A stretch of 64,000 nt of DNA from Planococcus citri (GCF_950023065.1 NC_088678.1:38678580-38742579), one strand, 5' to 3'; shown: positions 37,572 to 50,087, counted from the first letter of the stretch. Numbers and translations: made by a program. Notes: generated by a model not told the origin, from the sequence alone.

Positions 37572-38603
37572 GTATGTATTTGTTTGCTTTTGAGGCTTAA
37601 TCGCTTTGCTGGAATAATGGAGAGGGGTAGGAATATATACTTCAAAGGGAATTTGAATTTAAAAAATTAAAATTAGATTTGATTCGTTCACTCTGGTGGC
37701 TGATGATAGTATGAGGGCCGTACCTATTTATAGAGAACATGAGTAATTGCGGATGTTTTTTTTTAGAGATTATAACGATTGTGTTAATTTCACGTGAAAC
37801 CTCAGTTTTTTAATTATTCGCTCGTATTGTTTCGAAAAATAAAAAATTATAATTTCAAGTCTTTTGAAAAAGAAATATTTTAATCATTTTTTCTGTACAT
37901 CTATGTAAATTAACTACTGCCTGAAAAAAATGTATGAAACCTAAAGCTTCATCTTCGTAATTTTGGAATTTAGGCTCACCATAGAATCACTGCTGGCTCT
38001 CACATGATTCAAAAACGAATTCATCCGAACATGAAAACATAAATAAAACGTCGAAAAGATTTATCTATAAATTATAGATTCGATATGTACGCATCCAACT
38101 AATCTTGTTTCGAGGCAAATAATTTTCTTCGCAGTTTTGTACTTCAATTCCTGAGCGATTTCACGAAAACTTTTGTTTTCATTTCGAAACGAGCCGCTAT
38201 ATTTCGCTGTCTTATTGATCACCGGCGATAGAGCCGAAACAGATTTTTTTCCCACCGAAACGCGAGACATATTCAAGCATGAAATCTGTCGTGGAAAATT
38301 GCCCTCGTTTATGAAATTCCCTCCAAAGTTGTAAGTTTTTCAAAAACTTTTGTTTTCGTTTGTCGTGGGTGTTGAGTAAAAAATGCGGCAGTTTTGAGCG
38401 ACGAGTTGTCATGAAATCGCGCTGGAGAAAATTGTTTTTCTACCTATGCTTGAATGTATACCTATATTCAATGTGCTTATATACTTATGTAGGTAGATGT
38501 GTTTACTTTGCGAGTAATTTTACGTATAAACGTATACCTACAAATATATTTATGTATTTGATAATGCTAGCTGTTTTAGTTTAATCTGGTTTTTTGTTTT
38601 CAG

Positions 38604-38718
38604 TCGTAGTACATCTGAAGATACAGCAGTAGATGCTTTTGTTCTAGAAAAAGCTATTAAAGAAAACGACGTTGTCAAAGTCAAACATTTTTTAATCGAA
38701 CATCGTGGTAAATTTCAA
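38604..38718 (+). CDS. Ankyrin-repeat gene, exon 3 with first ankyrin-like helix pair (residues 82-120)
   Basis: The acceptor is TTTTTGTTTTCAG and the donor TTTCAA|GTAAGT, phase 2 in and 0 out. After a short acidic lead (STSEDTAVDA) it encodes VLEKAIKENDVVKVKHFLIE, followed by HRGKFQ. The pattern A-I-x-x-N-D-x-x-x-V-K-x-F-L fits the helical part of an ankyrin repeat, usual for the first, incomplete repeat of an array. At 38 codons it is too short to stand out as an ORF. The splice sites and phase carry the call. Confidence 0.8.
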
Positions 38719-41020
38719 GTAAGTGTTTTGTTACTCACTAGATTATTAATTTTTCGGGTCTGTGCATATTTTGATGATTCACCTTAGCACTCGAATTATT
38801 AAAAATGGCCGAAAAAAATTGCTCAGTTTTGTTTGTAAATGTGAATTATTTTCAAGGTCAAGGCAAATTCACACTAAAAAGCAAATTAAAGCATGCAGTT
38901 TCAAGGAAATGAGCAAATTTTGAAGAGAAACAAACAGTGTATCAGAATATAAATTTTCAAAGATGCTTTGCTTGTTTTGATTTTGATGACCAAATCCACC
39001 TTCTTTCCAAATTAATAGGACGGTTGATAATGGATATGGAGCATATTCCATGATAGTACAAAGAAATACATATTATGCTTTTTATGGGGATTTTGTGAAT
39101 TTTTTGTTTTGTCAAAAAAATAAGTTGAACCATATTATCATGCAATTTTTTCAATTTTTTGGTAAATTTTGTGGGCGAGGGGAAAGCGTTAGAGGATCAT
39201 TTTTTTTTTGCATCATTTCGGGATCAAAATTTCAAAATTCTTCAAAAATGTTCTAAAAGATAGTTTTTAAAATTTTTTGGGTTTCTCTCGAAATTTTAAC
39301 TCGCTTTGATACATATTTTGTCGCATGATGAATTTTTAAAAATCTTGAAAATAATGGTTCAATTTTTGGCTCAAAATTCTTCAGAGACATTCAAAAAACA
39401 TTTCCTCTGAAATATGTATTTGAATTTCTAGTAAAATTTTAACCAATTTTGATAAGTCACGACACTTTTAAAAATACCGAAAATCATGACCCAATTTTGC
39501 GCTCAAAACTCTTCAAGAAGTGCTCAAAAAGCATTTTTATTGAAATTTTTAAATTCTCGCAAAATTTTATGCCACTGTGATAGGTTGCTTGGTACTTGTT
39601 TTTTAAATTTCGAAAATCACGATCCAATTTTGGGCTCAAAATTCTTCAAAAATGCTCAAAAAACATTTTTCTCAGAATATTTGAACTTTACGCAAAATTT
39701 TAACTCATTTTGATAAGTTACGAAGTCACTTTTGAATACTTCTACCTACAACAGCTCATTTTTGTATTAAATTCCATCTAGACTTTGAAAGTACCTATCT
39801 ATTATTTTGAAAGTAGGTACAACATACCGACTCAACATGAAAGTTCATGAGGAAATGAGACTCGTCAGCCAACATGAAATTGTCTACAAACATGAAAGTG
39901 CGGTGTTGTTAATTTGCCTTCAATTGCACGCCGATCGTAGTATTTTAAAGACGTTAATGAAATTGCATAACCAGTTTGCCGTAAATACGTATAAACATTT
40001 TTTATCAACGCGATTCAAAAATGAGTGTAGTAGGTATATTCTGATTTTGCTCAATTTTTTGACGTTTAATTTTTGGTTGTTCTGTGAAATAAAAACGTGC
40101 AAATCTTCTGAAGAGGGACAGGAGGAGCCTCAAAATTTTCACAATTTCATGTTTTCTTATGAAAGTGTTGATCTTTGTTACTCATATCTCGAGTTCGATT
40201 GAACGTGGAGGAAATCTTTTTGCAGTGTTGTGAAGAAAATAAATAGTAGATTCGAAATCAGTAATTCAAAGTTTGAAAAATTCAAAATGAAACTTTTGCA
40301 ATGAAAGCTCAACTTATTATTTATAATAAATTCAAAAGTTGGAAACTATTGCGTGAAAATTCCAAGAAATTACAGTAAAGACCTTTTGTACAGTCTTTTC
40401 AATAGCTAAATTCATTACAACAACTTTAGAAGCACCTGCAGCCCTAATTTTTATCAAATTGAAAAAAAAATTAAAAAATGAAGTAGAATATAGATTGTGA
40501 CTAATTCAATGGCGCTGAGTTCAAATTGACTTATTTTTTTGATCCGAGTACATTAAAAAAACAAAAACAAAAAAACAAAAAAAACCGTTGATTTAATTCC
40601 ATTGTTCGGTATTTTCTGTCTAGCGTAGTTAAGTATAAATTTATTTTTTTAAGATTTTTCTCAATTCGTATAATGTAACGCAACACGTGTTGCCTATCAT
40701 TTTATTCGAAGGAATCCGATTACCTACTACCGAATCACTCAGCAAATATAAACTTTTTCAGTTCTAAAAATTTTTATTGGCCTTTCAACTCGAATTTTAT
40801 ATCTGAGTGAAAAATTAAGTGCTTTAAGGTACCTACTGTAGTGGGCTTATATACAAAAAAACGTTTTTCTTCTTTTTTTCCTTTTCTGTAGGCAAAAAAG
40901 CGAAAAAATAAAGCAAGAATATAGAATTACGATCGAAATATCGTACTCGAATTTAAGCTAATGAATTTATCGGGTATATTCGTAAAAGTGAAATAATCGA
41001 ATTGCGCTTGTATTTTCCAG
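38719..41020 (+). other. Intron 3 (2.3 kb)
   Basis: Contains four units of the 135-bp tandem repeat (39,215-39,720). An open frame of 131 codons follows at 39,807-40,202, part of which looks faintly ankyrin-like (see findings). A CAAAAA-rich tract lies at about 40,553-40,585. Confidence 0.7.
39215..39720. repeat. About 135-bp tandem repeat, 4 units
   Basis: The core GGGCTCAAAATTCTTCAAAA recurs with variation at about 39,222, 39,357, 39,490 and 39,625, a spacing of about 135 bp. Each unit also has AACATTTT and TTTTGATAAGT blocks. The same repeat is expanded in the intron at 47.5-48.7 kb. Confidence 0.85.
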
Positions 41021-41109
41021 TTAAAAGAACCGCAAGATAGGAAACCGTTGGTGGAAAATGAAAATCAAGGACAAGAAACTACCCCATTGCTTTCAAGTGA
41101 AACAGAGAA
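41021..41109 (+). CDS. Ankyrin-repeat gene, exon 4 (residues 121-150)
   Basis: Acceptor TTGTATTTTCCAG, donor GAGAA|GTAAGT, phase 0 in and 2 out. It encodes LKEPQDRKPLVENENQGQET and continues to TPLLSSETE. Acidic, glutamine-rich and probably disordered; it links the two N-terminal ankyrin-like segments. Confidence 0.7.
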
Positions 41110-41367
41110 GTAAGTAGACGATTATTGCTAAGAATAAATTGCAGAATCGACACCCGTACACGAAGCTCCATTAAGAAGTAAAGCGCGTTAAATTCGCTAC
41201 TTTTTTTTCTGGATGCTTCTTCGAGTGGTAAAATCGCTCGTTTCGAATCAAAACTTAATCTTTGTTCGACGAAGCGAATGTAAATAATTGCTTCGAAAAT
41301 TTCGCGCCGTGCATCGAGCTCTGTATACGAGTATACCTAATCGAGATGATTTTTTTCCACGTTGTAG

Positions 41368-42047
41368 GACTGACAGGAAGAAAATTAATTCCGATGTATA
41401 TAACTATTCGTCAAGCTCGTCATCATCGACGTCGTTGTCGTCTTCGTCGCAAATCTCGACAGATCTGTCATCCGGTGAGAACTCACCGGCCATATATACG
41501 AACGCATTGCACGTAGCAGTCGAGTACGATGCTGTGGACGTAGTTAAACTACTCCTCAAGTACAGCATCGATCCGGAGTCTAAAGGGCTATGTTCAGCTA
41601 ACCAGTCAAATTATCTTAGTTTGTCTAACAGAATATTTGAAAATGTCGACAATAATATTACCGTTTCGGCGAGCCGACCTAAAACGTCGACTTCCACATC
41701 GCAACTGGCCGCCGAACATTCTACAATAACGATACGCCAATATGTCGGCGAGCCTGCCGCCATACTTGGCGAAGAATCTGGTACTTCGTCCAAGTCCGGA
41801 AGCAATAATTCTTCGACAAATAGAGTATACTGCCCATTACACTATTTACCAAAAAGTATTTCTTCTTCGTTGTTATTGAAAAATTCGCCGAGTGGAGCTC
41901 ATTATCAAAAATCACCCGCTCAGTACCAGTCGTCGCCTCAGAAATACTCCGCATCAGCGAATAACTCGCCTTTGAGGTATTTCGCTTCCAAACAATCCGC
42001 CGAAAAGGTCGAAATTAAAGAAGATAGCTGTGATGGAAAAGACTCAG
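41368..42047 (+). CDS. Ankyrin-repeat gene, exon 5: ankyrin repeat and start of serine-rich insert (residues 150-377)
   Basis: Acceptor CACGTTGTAG, donor GACTCAG|GTAAGC, phase 2 in and 1 out. It begins TDRKKINSDV and then has a serine run coded by a TCN/AGC-rich tract (41,408-41,455). Residues 192-222 form an ankyrin repeat: IYTNALHVAVEYDAVDVVKL followed by LLKYSIDPES, with the alanine-leucine-histidine signature and the second-helix V-V-K-L-L-L. The remainder is Ser/Thr/Asn/Tyr-rich, including YCPLHYLPKS and repeated tyrosine-proline-serine phrases, and is probably disordered. The frame stays open past the donor to 42,235 but the codon pattern worsens, so the donor is preferred. Confidence 0.85.
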
Positions 42048-45000
42048 GTAAGCCTATCAACCCACATTGTTTTTATTTTTCTCTCCAAAACCGTCGCCCA
42101 ATATCGAATGAACTCATTTTCTTCAAAAGCAAGAAAAATGACAAAGAATTTAATTCAATTACGTCATCGACGCTGTTGCCTTTAATGGCGATGGCGTTTT
42201 CCCGCAGTCGCTACGTTTTCGAGTTAGCATTTTAATCTAGTCTTCATTTTTATTTGATAAAATTAAAAACCAACCGAAGACGACGACCGGTAAACATGAA
42301 AGCATTTTTATAACTCTAGCAGCGGAGAAACATTTTGTTAGTATGTACGTCAAAAGAAAAACACCCGACGACGACGAACATTTTAAACTTTTTCTTTTTT
42401 ATTTATTTATTTTCACGCGAGAACGTTTTGCTTCGATGTTTTCACCATCATCCCTTGCCTCGTTATATGGAACTTTTCATCTCTTCTGTGAACCACTGAC
42501 TCGGAGAGCTACCGAAAGAGAAAAATACCCACACTTTTGCTAGACGCTAGGACGCCGCCGACTCGTATCTCGCCACAAAAGCGTTATTTTTTAATTTTAT
42601 TAAATGACAATTTTTCACGTCTTTAAAGTTATCCTAATTTAGAAAAATATTGAAAAAAGCTGCGCTGTTTTCAAAACCGTTGACAGCTTCTTTGTAATTG
42701 AAATGATTTATATGAAAGACGCCGGTAGGTGCCTAACTTGAGTAAAAAAAAAAAGAGAAAAAAACTCTCGTCAGTAATATTGGCTTTGAATGAAAAATGC
42801 CCAAATAAGATAAGCAAAGTTGACTTTCATTCTGGATTTTAAATTGAACACTTCGGTTCTTAATTGTTAGTTATGTTGATACGAAGTATGATGGAAAGGG
42901 AGCATTACCTTTATTAATAAGAACGTTATTGCTTTATTTTACAATGAAAAATTTCACCGTTTTTCTTCTCCTTTTAAAGCTTTTGCTCTCTTTTTAGAAA
43001 TTTCACATCTTGTCAAATTGAAACTAAAGTAGGAAGGTATCGATTTTTAGGCCTGTTTGTTATCATTGGCTAATTTTAAATTTTTTTCTCAAGCCTAAAA
43101 ATATTTATAATAAAAGTGGTTTTTCGATTTTTGTTGCAACGTGATTTCTCCTGTTGGACCTGTTTTTTTCTTCTTACAACTTCTTTCATCTGCTTTTGAA
43201 TATTTCGAAATTTCTCGAATATGGTTTCTTTTATTTCACTTAGTTATGTATTTTCCTCGAATCTTCTCTCATTCTTTTGTTGTTTTTTTCATATTCTCGA
43301 GCCTATTTATTTTCCATTTTTTTTCCTAACAAGAGAGTTGCTGTGTGAGGAAATTTTTGTTGTGGAACAAATTTATAACTTAGGTACCTAGTAAACAGAA
43401 TTTAGTAACGAGACGAGAATACTTCCATAAATGAAAAAAGGATCGATCGAAATTTGGCTGTCATCAACTTTTTGGAGGAGTGGAGGAGGGTAAAATGTCA
43501 CATAGGAAACAAAATCAATAGAAATAAACGCATAAAATCCCATTTTTACAATTTTTAGACTTTTTTTTAAAAAAAAGAGGGCAAGGGGGAAAAGACATTG
43601 AGGAGTTATATCCGAAAATAAGTAGATATTCGAACTTCACTCCCTCGAAAACTTGACAAATGAGGCGTCAGGGGGAGGATTTCAAGTTCGTCATTTAAAA
43701 TTGTTCGATGATAGGAACGTGTTTACAGGCAGCGATGAAGATTTAGGGAGGGCTCCATATCAAAGAAATAAGCTGATATAATTTTTTCAACTTTTTTTCA
43801 TGAAAAGTTAAGCTTTCACTTTGAAAGTTTAGTTTTGAATTTTTTAAAATTCACTAAATTTAAATTCCCAATTTATTCTCTTTGAAGCATCGCAAGCAGA
43901 TTAGCTCGAAATTTACTTCTCAGATATCAGTTTTTAATGTCTGGCAGTTCCGCAAGAAACCACGAATCCGAGATTTTGCACCCTCTCCCCTCCCGCTGAG
44001 TGTAAAGATTGAAGTAGTGTCCAGTAAAAAAATTTTAGAATCCAATCATTTATCTTAAAATTAGGAGGTGCATGTCCATTGTCCACGGCCCCCCACCCCC
44101 ACCGATTGACTTCAAACACATGTCATTCGTTTGTGCTGGTTTGTGCTGAAAAACGTTTCGTTTGTGCTGCCTCCTTTCTCGAGGTATTTGAAAAAACTTG
44201 GGAGGGGAGGGGGGTGCCGTAGACACAATTCAAACCTCCATGTTACCCATGGGAGGTCAAAATTGTTCTCCAGAGCTTATTTTTCATTCATATTTAGCCC
44301 CGCCCGTTCAATTTCAACCCCTAGCGGACCACCCCTGGAGGGGGTGTCCAAATTTTCGGTACCCCCGATGAAGGGCTAGAATTTGATTTTTGAGGTCGAA
44401 AAAAATCGAGTCGTCCGCTCAAACCCTCAAGAACAGCGGTGCAAAATTTCAGCCCTCTTAAAGGGCGTAAATCAAATTAGGTTTTTTCAAATTTTCTAAA
44501 AAATGGAGTAAAATAATTATGTCTAATAGGGTGGATCATGAACAATAGTCGAGAGATTTTCACCAAATTCGATAAAAAAAACCTTCCTTCATTTTGAGTT
44601 GAAAGTCACCCAGAAAAAATTAAGTTCTGGAATTCTTCTCATAATAGAGACATAGACACTCAAAGTGGGAGAATTTTTGGAAAAATTGTTTTTTTTTTGC
44701 TTCGAATTTTTTCCTACTCGTTTTCATCTGATGTGATTATTTTCCAATTTGAAAAAATCGTCCCTCTATAAATGGGGAAAAATAACGGCTCATTTCTAGC
44801 CTTCATTATGTCAAAACATCTAAAGATGTAATTTCTGAAACGGGGAGAATATTTTGGAATACAGTTGTGCCAATTTTTTGGTCCTCATTAAATTGGTTTT
44901 GGATTTTGATGAAAATGACCTAAGTATGTAGGTCGAAGCAGAATCTCAAATACTACAAAGGTTTTTTTTTTGAAACTGGGTAATTTGTTCATACAATAGG

Positions 45001-46466
45001 TTAAGTAGAGACTAGAGCAAAAACATCATAGTTTTTCTGAAAATGACCTCTTTTTGAGTACCCATATCTCCCGCAGGGTCACTTCCGAAGCCACAATTTT
45101 TTCTGAGTGAATTTCAATCCAAAATGAAGATCTCTGCTAAATTTGGTCAAAATCTTTCGGATTTGAGATCCAATTCGCAGATCTAATCTTTGATCAAATC
45201 CACTTTTCAAACCTCTAATTTGGATCCAATCGGATTTAAAACTTTATTTTTTCCCGCCAAAAAAGAGATTTCTATATGTGAAAATTTTTTGCTGGAGCTG
45301 AACGCATTTATCTTAGGAGAATTTTTGGCTAAAAAAAAATTATGTCCAGGTTTTTATTCCTAAAATTGATTTATCTGTAATGCGATGTTTCCTCTACAAA
45401 ATTTAACGATTTGAACAAATCAGATGTACCTGCTTAAATTAAAGATCTTCGAAGTGATGGGGAGATCTCCCACGGAGACCTGCGCTAATCGGTGGCTCTG
45501 TGGTTAAGTATTTCGTAAACGTATAAATAACGATGTCTCAGGAGAGCCACCTCGACCTCCGGCTGAAACTTGTTGTGAGAATTTGGTAAAATCGTCGGAG
45601 CGACGAAAAACAAACTTTTAAATAAAAATTCTCGGTATAAATAAATTTAAAAATATCACGGCCACGTCTCACGTCCCTTATGTAGAAAAAACCCATACGG
45701 ACGAGCGAGCGAGGCAACTTTAAACGAAATTTTCCACTCGATGGTTTGCTTTTTCGAATCAAAAATCTTCTGGGGGTTTGCTTCTAGTCGATAGAGGATA
45801 AAACTTGATGGTGAATTTTTTGTTGTCTATACGCGAAGAATTTGGCAGCTTTGCTGCGAAAATTTAAGTTGTCGTTTAGACATAAATTACCAAACCTGGT
45901 TTACGGCACGATAAAGCGTTGGTCCGTATCACGAAGTTGCTTTGGAAAATGGCGATGGAGGCGAGGTACAATCTATGAATTAATTTACCTTTAAAAGATG
46001 TTGTAATTCGTGACTGGAATATGTAGAACATTGATACAATTAATTTACGCCGAATACTAGAAAGCGCAGGTACCTGGTGTGGCGGAGGGGAAGAGAGGAC
46101 ACGGAGAAGCGGAAATTTGAGTGTCTGATAAGTGCTTGTCTAATGAAGAAGTCACATCAAATTCGGAGGGTTGTTAAGGATGGATGCGACGAATAGATAG
46201 GTAAGCGTATCGGGACCTAAGAATTTAACACGACTTGCCCATTAATATAACCTTCAACCGCGGTTCCAATAACCTTTCCCTCGGTTAGAAATCCTTTTCA
46301 GACAACTAATACCTTTCACTGTTACAATAGATGTTTGGCGGCGGATAAATTATGTTTTCGAATTAATAGACGCCCCGCTTATACCGGACGCATTTCATTT
46401 TCAAAATGGAATTTATCCGGTATGATTTTCGAGGCCTGACATCGTTTTTGTTTGAAAATTTTTCAG
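42048..46466 (+). other. Intron 5 (4.4 kb)
   Basis: Carries an inverted-repeat element (44,528-45,178). At 43.9-44.5 kb there are blocks rich in GGGG/CCCC (for example GGAGGGGGTGTCC) that resemble the interior of other repeats in the window. No coding exon was seen. The flanking exons join in phase 1 without needing another. Confidence 0.7.
44528..45178. mobile_element. Inverted-repeat element, family GGAGTGGATC, copy 2
   Basis: The left end (GGGTGGATCATGAACAATAG, then TTTTCACCAAATTCGATAAA) faces the complementary right end (AAATTTGGTCAAAATCTTTC and TTGAGATCCAATTC). Both sides have a block of the form TTCATTTTGAGTTGAAAGTC / AAATTCACTCAGAAAAAATT in inverted order. About 650 bp, no coding capacity. 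It is the uninterrupted relative of the element at 33.4-35.5 kb. Confidence 0.6.
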
Positions 46467-47335
46467 GGACCAAAATACCTTCAACGTCGGGTTCAGCACC
46501 GCAAACCGAACCGGTACCGGATCCGATTAGCGTGTCGGTTCCGAGACGTGTTAGTTGGGTTTCACGAAGCACCCCAGCTAGCTGTTCGCAAACCGATCGT
46601 AGAAAAAGAATGCCTTTCAAGCATTTAACGAGACAGAGATCTTTTTCGTTAGAATCGCAAACAACCGCCATACCGAAGAGTACCAGTTTGGAAATCAGTC
46701 GTAAATGTGTTTCGTTGAAGTCAAGCCCTTTAATTTCCGCTCATCATGTTTCCACCCTTCCTGCATCTTTTTCTATGAAAACTTCTATTAGTAGTTCTCC
46801 CCTTGGTGTTCAAAAACAGTCAACTCCCGAAAGGAGTATCATGGCTGAATTGAGACGCAGTAGTGAAATTTTTAAAAGTATACTGTTAAATTTATCCGTC
46901 AAAGAAAACGATTCCATTTTGGAGGTTGTGCATTCGTCGACGTCGTCTATTGTCGATAACGACGTCGATGTTGATAATTTGATGGCATCTCATAAGCAAC
47001 ATTGTTTGGAAAATTATCGATATTTTGGTGACACGAGTTCGTCGTCTTCAACTTCTTCAACGTTCTCGTCCAGATCATCGTCACCGGATCGCAGCAGTTT
47101 TTGTGAATCAGATCTAGAAGAAGGAGAAAAATATAGCAAAGCGGTACACGATATGGAGAACGTCACGTATTTAAAAATTAACACCAATATCCCTCCTAAT
47201 AAGCTTGGTGAAATGAGCGAAACCTATGGAAGAAATTATTTGTACGGATTGCCGCCTCTTTTTTTAGCTGTCGTTAGAGGGAATGCCATTGTTACCGGGT
47301 TGCTCATGAAGTACGGAGCGAATGTCAATTTTCAA
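46467..47335 (+). CDS. Ankyrin-repeat gene, exon 6: serine-rich insert and ankyrin repeat (residues 377-666)
   Basis: Acceptor AAATTTTTCAG, donor TTTCAA|GTGAGT, phase 1 in and 0 out. It is the longest exon. Residues 377-630 are rich in Ser, Thr, Pro and Arg, with basic-serine phrases such as RRVSWVSRST, RSFSLES and RRSSEIF that look like kinase target sites (inference). A second serine run is near 47,038-47,085. The end, YGLPPLFLAVVRGNAIVTGL followed by LMKYGANVNFQ, is a clear ankyrin repeat (PL-x-LAV-x-x-GN, LL-x-x-GA-x-VN). It continues directly into exon 7, which starts with the usual D-x-x-G-N-TPLHLA. Confidence 0.9.
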
Positions 47336-49605
47336 GTGAGTTGATTGGCTTTGCCAAATTGCATACATTTTTCAGATACATACATAATACATAAATAAGT
47401 ACCTAATTAATTTCCTCAGATTAGTATAATTTCTATCCACTTTGATAGGATGCATCTGCGTATCCCTTCTTTGATAGTATCCACAAAAATGCCCAGGAAA
47501 ATTTTTCTTCAAAAATGCTCAAACAACATGTTTGTGGAAAAGGGCACAACTTTGGGCTCAAAATTCTTCAGAAATGCTCAAAAAAAATTTTCGTGCGAAA
47601 ATTTGATTTTCTCGTGAAGTTTTAACTTATAGATTGCAATACACTTTTTCAAAAATTCCTAAAATCATGACTCAATTTTGGGCTCAAAATTCTTCAAAAA
47701 TGCTCAAAAACATTTTCGTGCAAAAGTTTTATTTTCTCGTAAAGTTTTAACCTACTTATTTTAATAGATCGCAAATACACTTTCCAAAAAATCTCAAAAA
47801 TTATTACTCAATTTTGAGCTCAAAGTTCTTCTATAATTCTCAAAAAAAAAATCCTGAAAGTTTTTGATTATTTCGCGAAATTTGAACCTATTTTGATAGG
47901 TCGCGTTACATTTTTTCAAAATACCCTAGTAAAAATCATAACTCAATTTTCTGCTAAAAAATTTTCCAAAATGCTCGAAAAACATTTTCGTGCAAAAGTT
48001 TGATTTTCTTGTGAAGTTTTACTTACCCTATTTTGATAACTCGTGTTACATTTTTTCAAAAATCCCAAAAGCCATGACTCAATTTAGGGCTCAAAACTCT
48101 TCAAAAACACTCAAAAACATTTTCGTGCAGAAGTGCGAAAGTTTGATTTTTTGCCAAGTTTTAACCTAACACGTATTTTTATAGATCATGATACATTTTC
48201 CAAAAATCTCAAAAATCATTAACACATTTTTGTGCTCAAAGTTCTAAAATGCTCAAAAATAATTTTCATGGAAGTAATAATTGATTTTCTCACGAAATTT
48301 CAACCCATTTTGATAAATCGTATTCCCCCTTTTCAAAAATCCCAGTAATAATGACTCTATTTGTGTTTAAAATTCTTCTAAACTGCTCAGAAGAATTTTT
48401 TATGGAATATTTTATTTTCTTGAAAAATTGTACGAGTAAGTAACATATGTATTTTGATAAATCGCGTTACACTTTTTCAAAAATCTCAAAAGTCATAACT
48501 CAATTTTGGGCTCAAAATTCTTCAAAAATGATCAAAAATATTTTCGTGGAGAAGTGCGAAAGTTTGTTTTTTTTAGTCAAGTTTTAAACTACCTATAATT
48601 TTGATAGGTCGCAATACATTTTTCAAAAACCATCACCCAATTTCGGGCTCAAAGTTCTAAAAAGCTCAAAAATGATTTTCTGGATACTTGATTATTTTGG
48701 TAGGTCACACAGCATAATTTTTGAATAACCATGAAATTCGCCCAAAAATCACATTTAAGAGACACTAGTTTATGTACGTCCCATTGTGCAACCAACGAGC
48801 TGAAAAGTAAGAATATTTTTGGAATGAGGAAAGTCCCCAGAACTAGATTTAAAAAAATCGTCGGAGCCATTTTGAAAATGGAAGGGGTTTTAAGCCCTGT
48901 GTGGCAGCGAAAATCTAAAGTACGTAGCTACGTCTTTTCTGACATTTTAGACCAATATCTACCAGAAACAAACTGAATTTATTGGGTTGCAAAAATGTAC
49001 GTGAACCAAATTCGATTTCTAGAGCACTTTTTGCCAGTTGAACTGTAGACTAAAAATAGGTTATTGGTACTTTTTGTAGATCAGGAGTCATGAAGGAAAT
49101 TTTTGGGTCAAAAGAAGCGTTTGATGTACAGAAAATGATTGTTTTTCAATTTAGAAACAAATTATGATCTTAAAATTAGAGGGGTTTTTATTTCAGTGAG
49201 AAAATCATACCAGATAAGTACACAATTTTTCGACCATGGCATCGCTATAAAAATTGATTCAAATCATGATTATCTGCTCTAATTGTAAGGAAACAAAATA
49301 TGTATGCAAATGATAAAGATATAGGTAAGGTAGGTACCTCTATTTTAAGGCGTAGCTCTTCGTACTTACTTTTCTCATTCGACCCATATTTTTCTCACCA
49401 TCCTGTTCCTTATTTTGCGATACAATTTCGTCGTATAATCCAGAGTCACTGGCGCTCGCTACGGAAGCGCTATAAAAAAGAAAAAAGTCTATCTGGCGTT
49501 GAAATTTAATTAAGCTGTAATAAAATTTACCCCTTTGCGGTATTTCTTTTATATACATACTATGTACCATACTTCGTGTCATTTAAAATCGCTATCCAAT
49601 TTCAG
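47336..49605 (+). other. Intron 6 (2.27 kb)
   Basis: More than half of it (about 47,480-48,680) is the 135-bp tandem repeat. No coding exon is needed between the two halves of the ankyrin pair. Confidence 0.8.
47480..48680. repeat. About 135-bp tandem repeat, 9-10 diverged units
   Basis: The core CTCAATTTTGGGCTCAAAAT with TTCTTCAAAAATGCTC recurs near 47,490, 47,557, 47,672, 47,806, 47,940, 48,076, 48,220, 48,350, 48,496 and 48,640. The spacing is mostly 130-146 bp (the first interval is shorter). Each unit also holds AACATTTTCGTG, a TTTGATTTTCTCG block and TTTTGATAGGTCGC. The units are diverged by substitutions and small indels, so the array is old. Confidence 0.9.
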
Positions 49606-49828
49606 GATACTTTTGGAAATACTCCTTTACATTTAGCCATGTGTCAGTCTAATATCCCGTGGGAATGTGTACTCGATTTACTGGAAAATGGAGCTCGAAT
49701 TTGTTTAGCGAATCACCGAGGAATACGTCCGGTGGATCTAACCTCAAAACCAATCTTACAACGCCTTCAGTCACACATAGTAGACAGTTGTTGGCTCAGC
49801 ATTACAGAACCCAGCCACCAACATCAAG
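49606..49828 (+). CDS. Ankyrin-repeat gene, exon 7: canonical ankyrin repeat (residues 667-741)
   Basis: Acceptor CTATCCAATTTCAG, donor CATCAAG|GTGCTT, phase 0 in and 1 out. It opens with DTFGNTPLHLAMCQSNIPWE, the most canonical ankyrin motif of the protein. Then come CVLDLLENGARI and a capping-type continuation, LANHRGIRPVDL. One loop is longer than the consensus (QSNIPWEC). The tail, KPILQRLQSHIVDSCWLSIT, may end the ankyrin domain. Confidence 0.9.
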
Positions 49829-49908
49829 GTGCTTGTTTTGTTTTAGTATTTTGTCTCGTCTCGCTCGCCAATAACACGTGTGTCTCTACTTGAAAATTTT
49901 CTTTTCAG

Positions 49909-50087
49909 CTGTGGTGACATCTTCGAATATAAAGTCGGCAGTTACTCCGGGATGCATATTGAGAAAGTTACGTTCAAATCCCGGCGAATCGGTAGAAGAA
50001 GGTGCAAGCGTCGATTCCACGGGTTTATCTCCATCTGGTTCGATCAGAAGTAAAAGCAGCGTTCGTAGTCTGGAGGTTTCTAAGAAG
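49909..50087 (+). CDS. Ankyrin-repeat gene, exon 8 (residues 741-800)
   Basis: Separated from exon 7 by only 80 nt, the shortest intron of the gene. Acceptor TTTTCTTTTCAG, donor AAGAAG|GTGAGT, phase 1 in and 0 out. It encodes AVVTSSNIKSAVTPGC and ILRKLRSNPGES, then a serine-rich segment ending VRSLEVSKK. Basic and polar, with no domain recognised. The frame continues into the intron as far as 50,156. Confidence 0.85.

Noticed and set aside
42048..42235. Continuation of the exon-5 reading frame to 42,235
   Set aside because: A good GTAAGC donor at 42,048 joins exon 6 in matching phase, and the extension loses the serine-rich character.
45488..45560. tRNA-like phrase GGTGGCTCTGTGGTTAAG
   Set aside because: Resembles an A box, but there is no B box and no cloverleaf. 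The later GAGAGCCACC only makes a simple hairpin.
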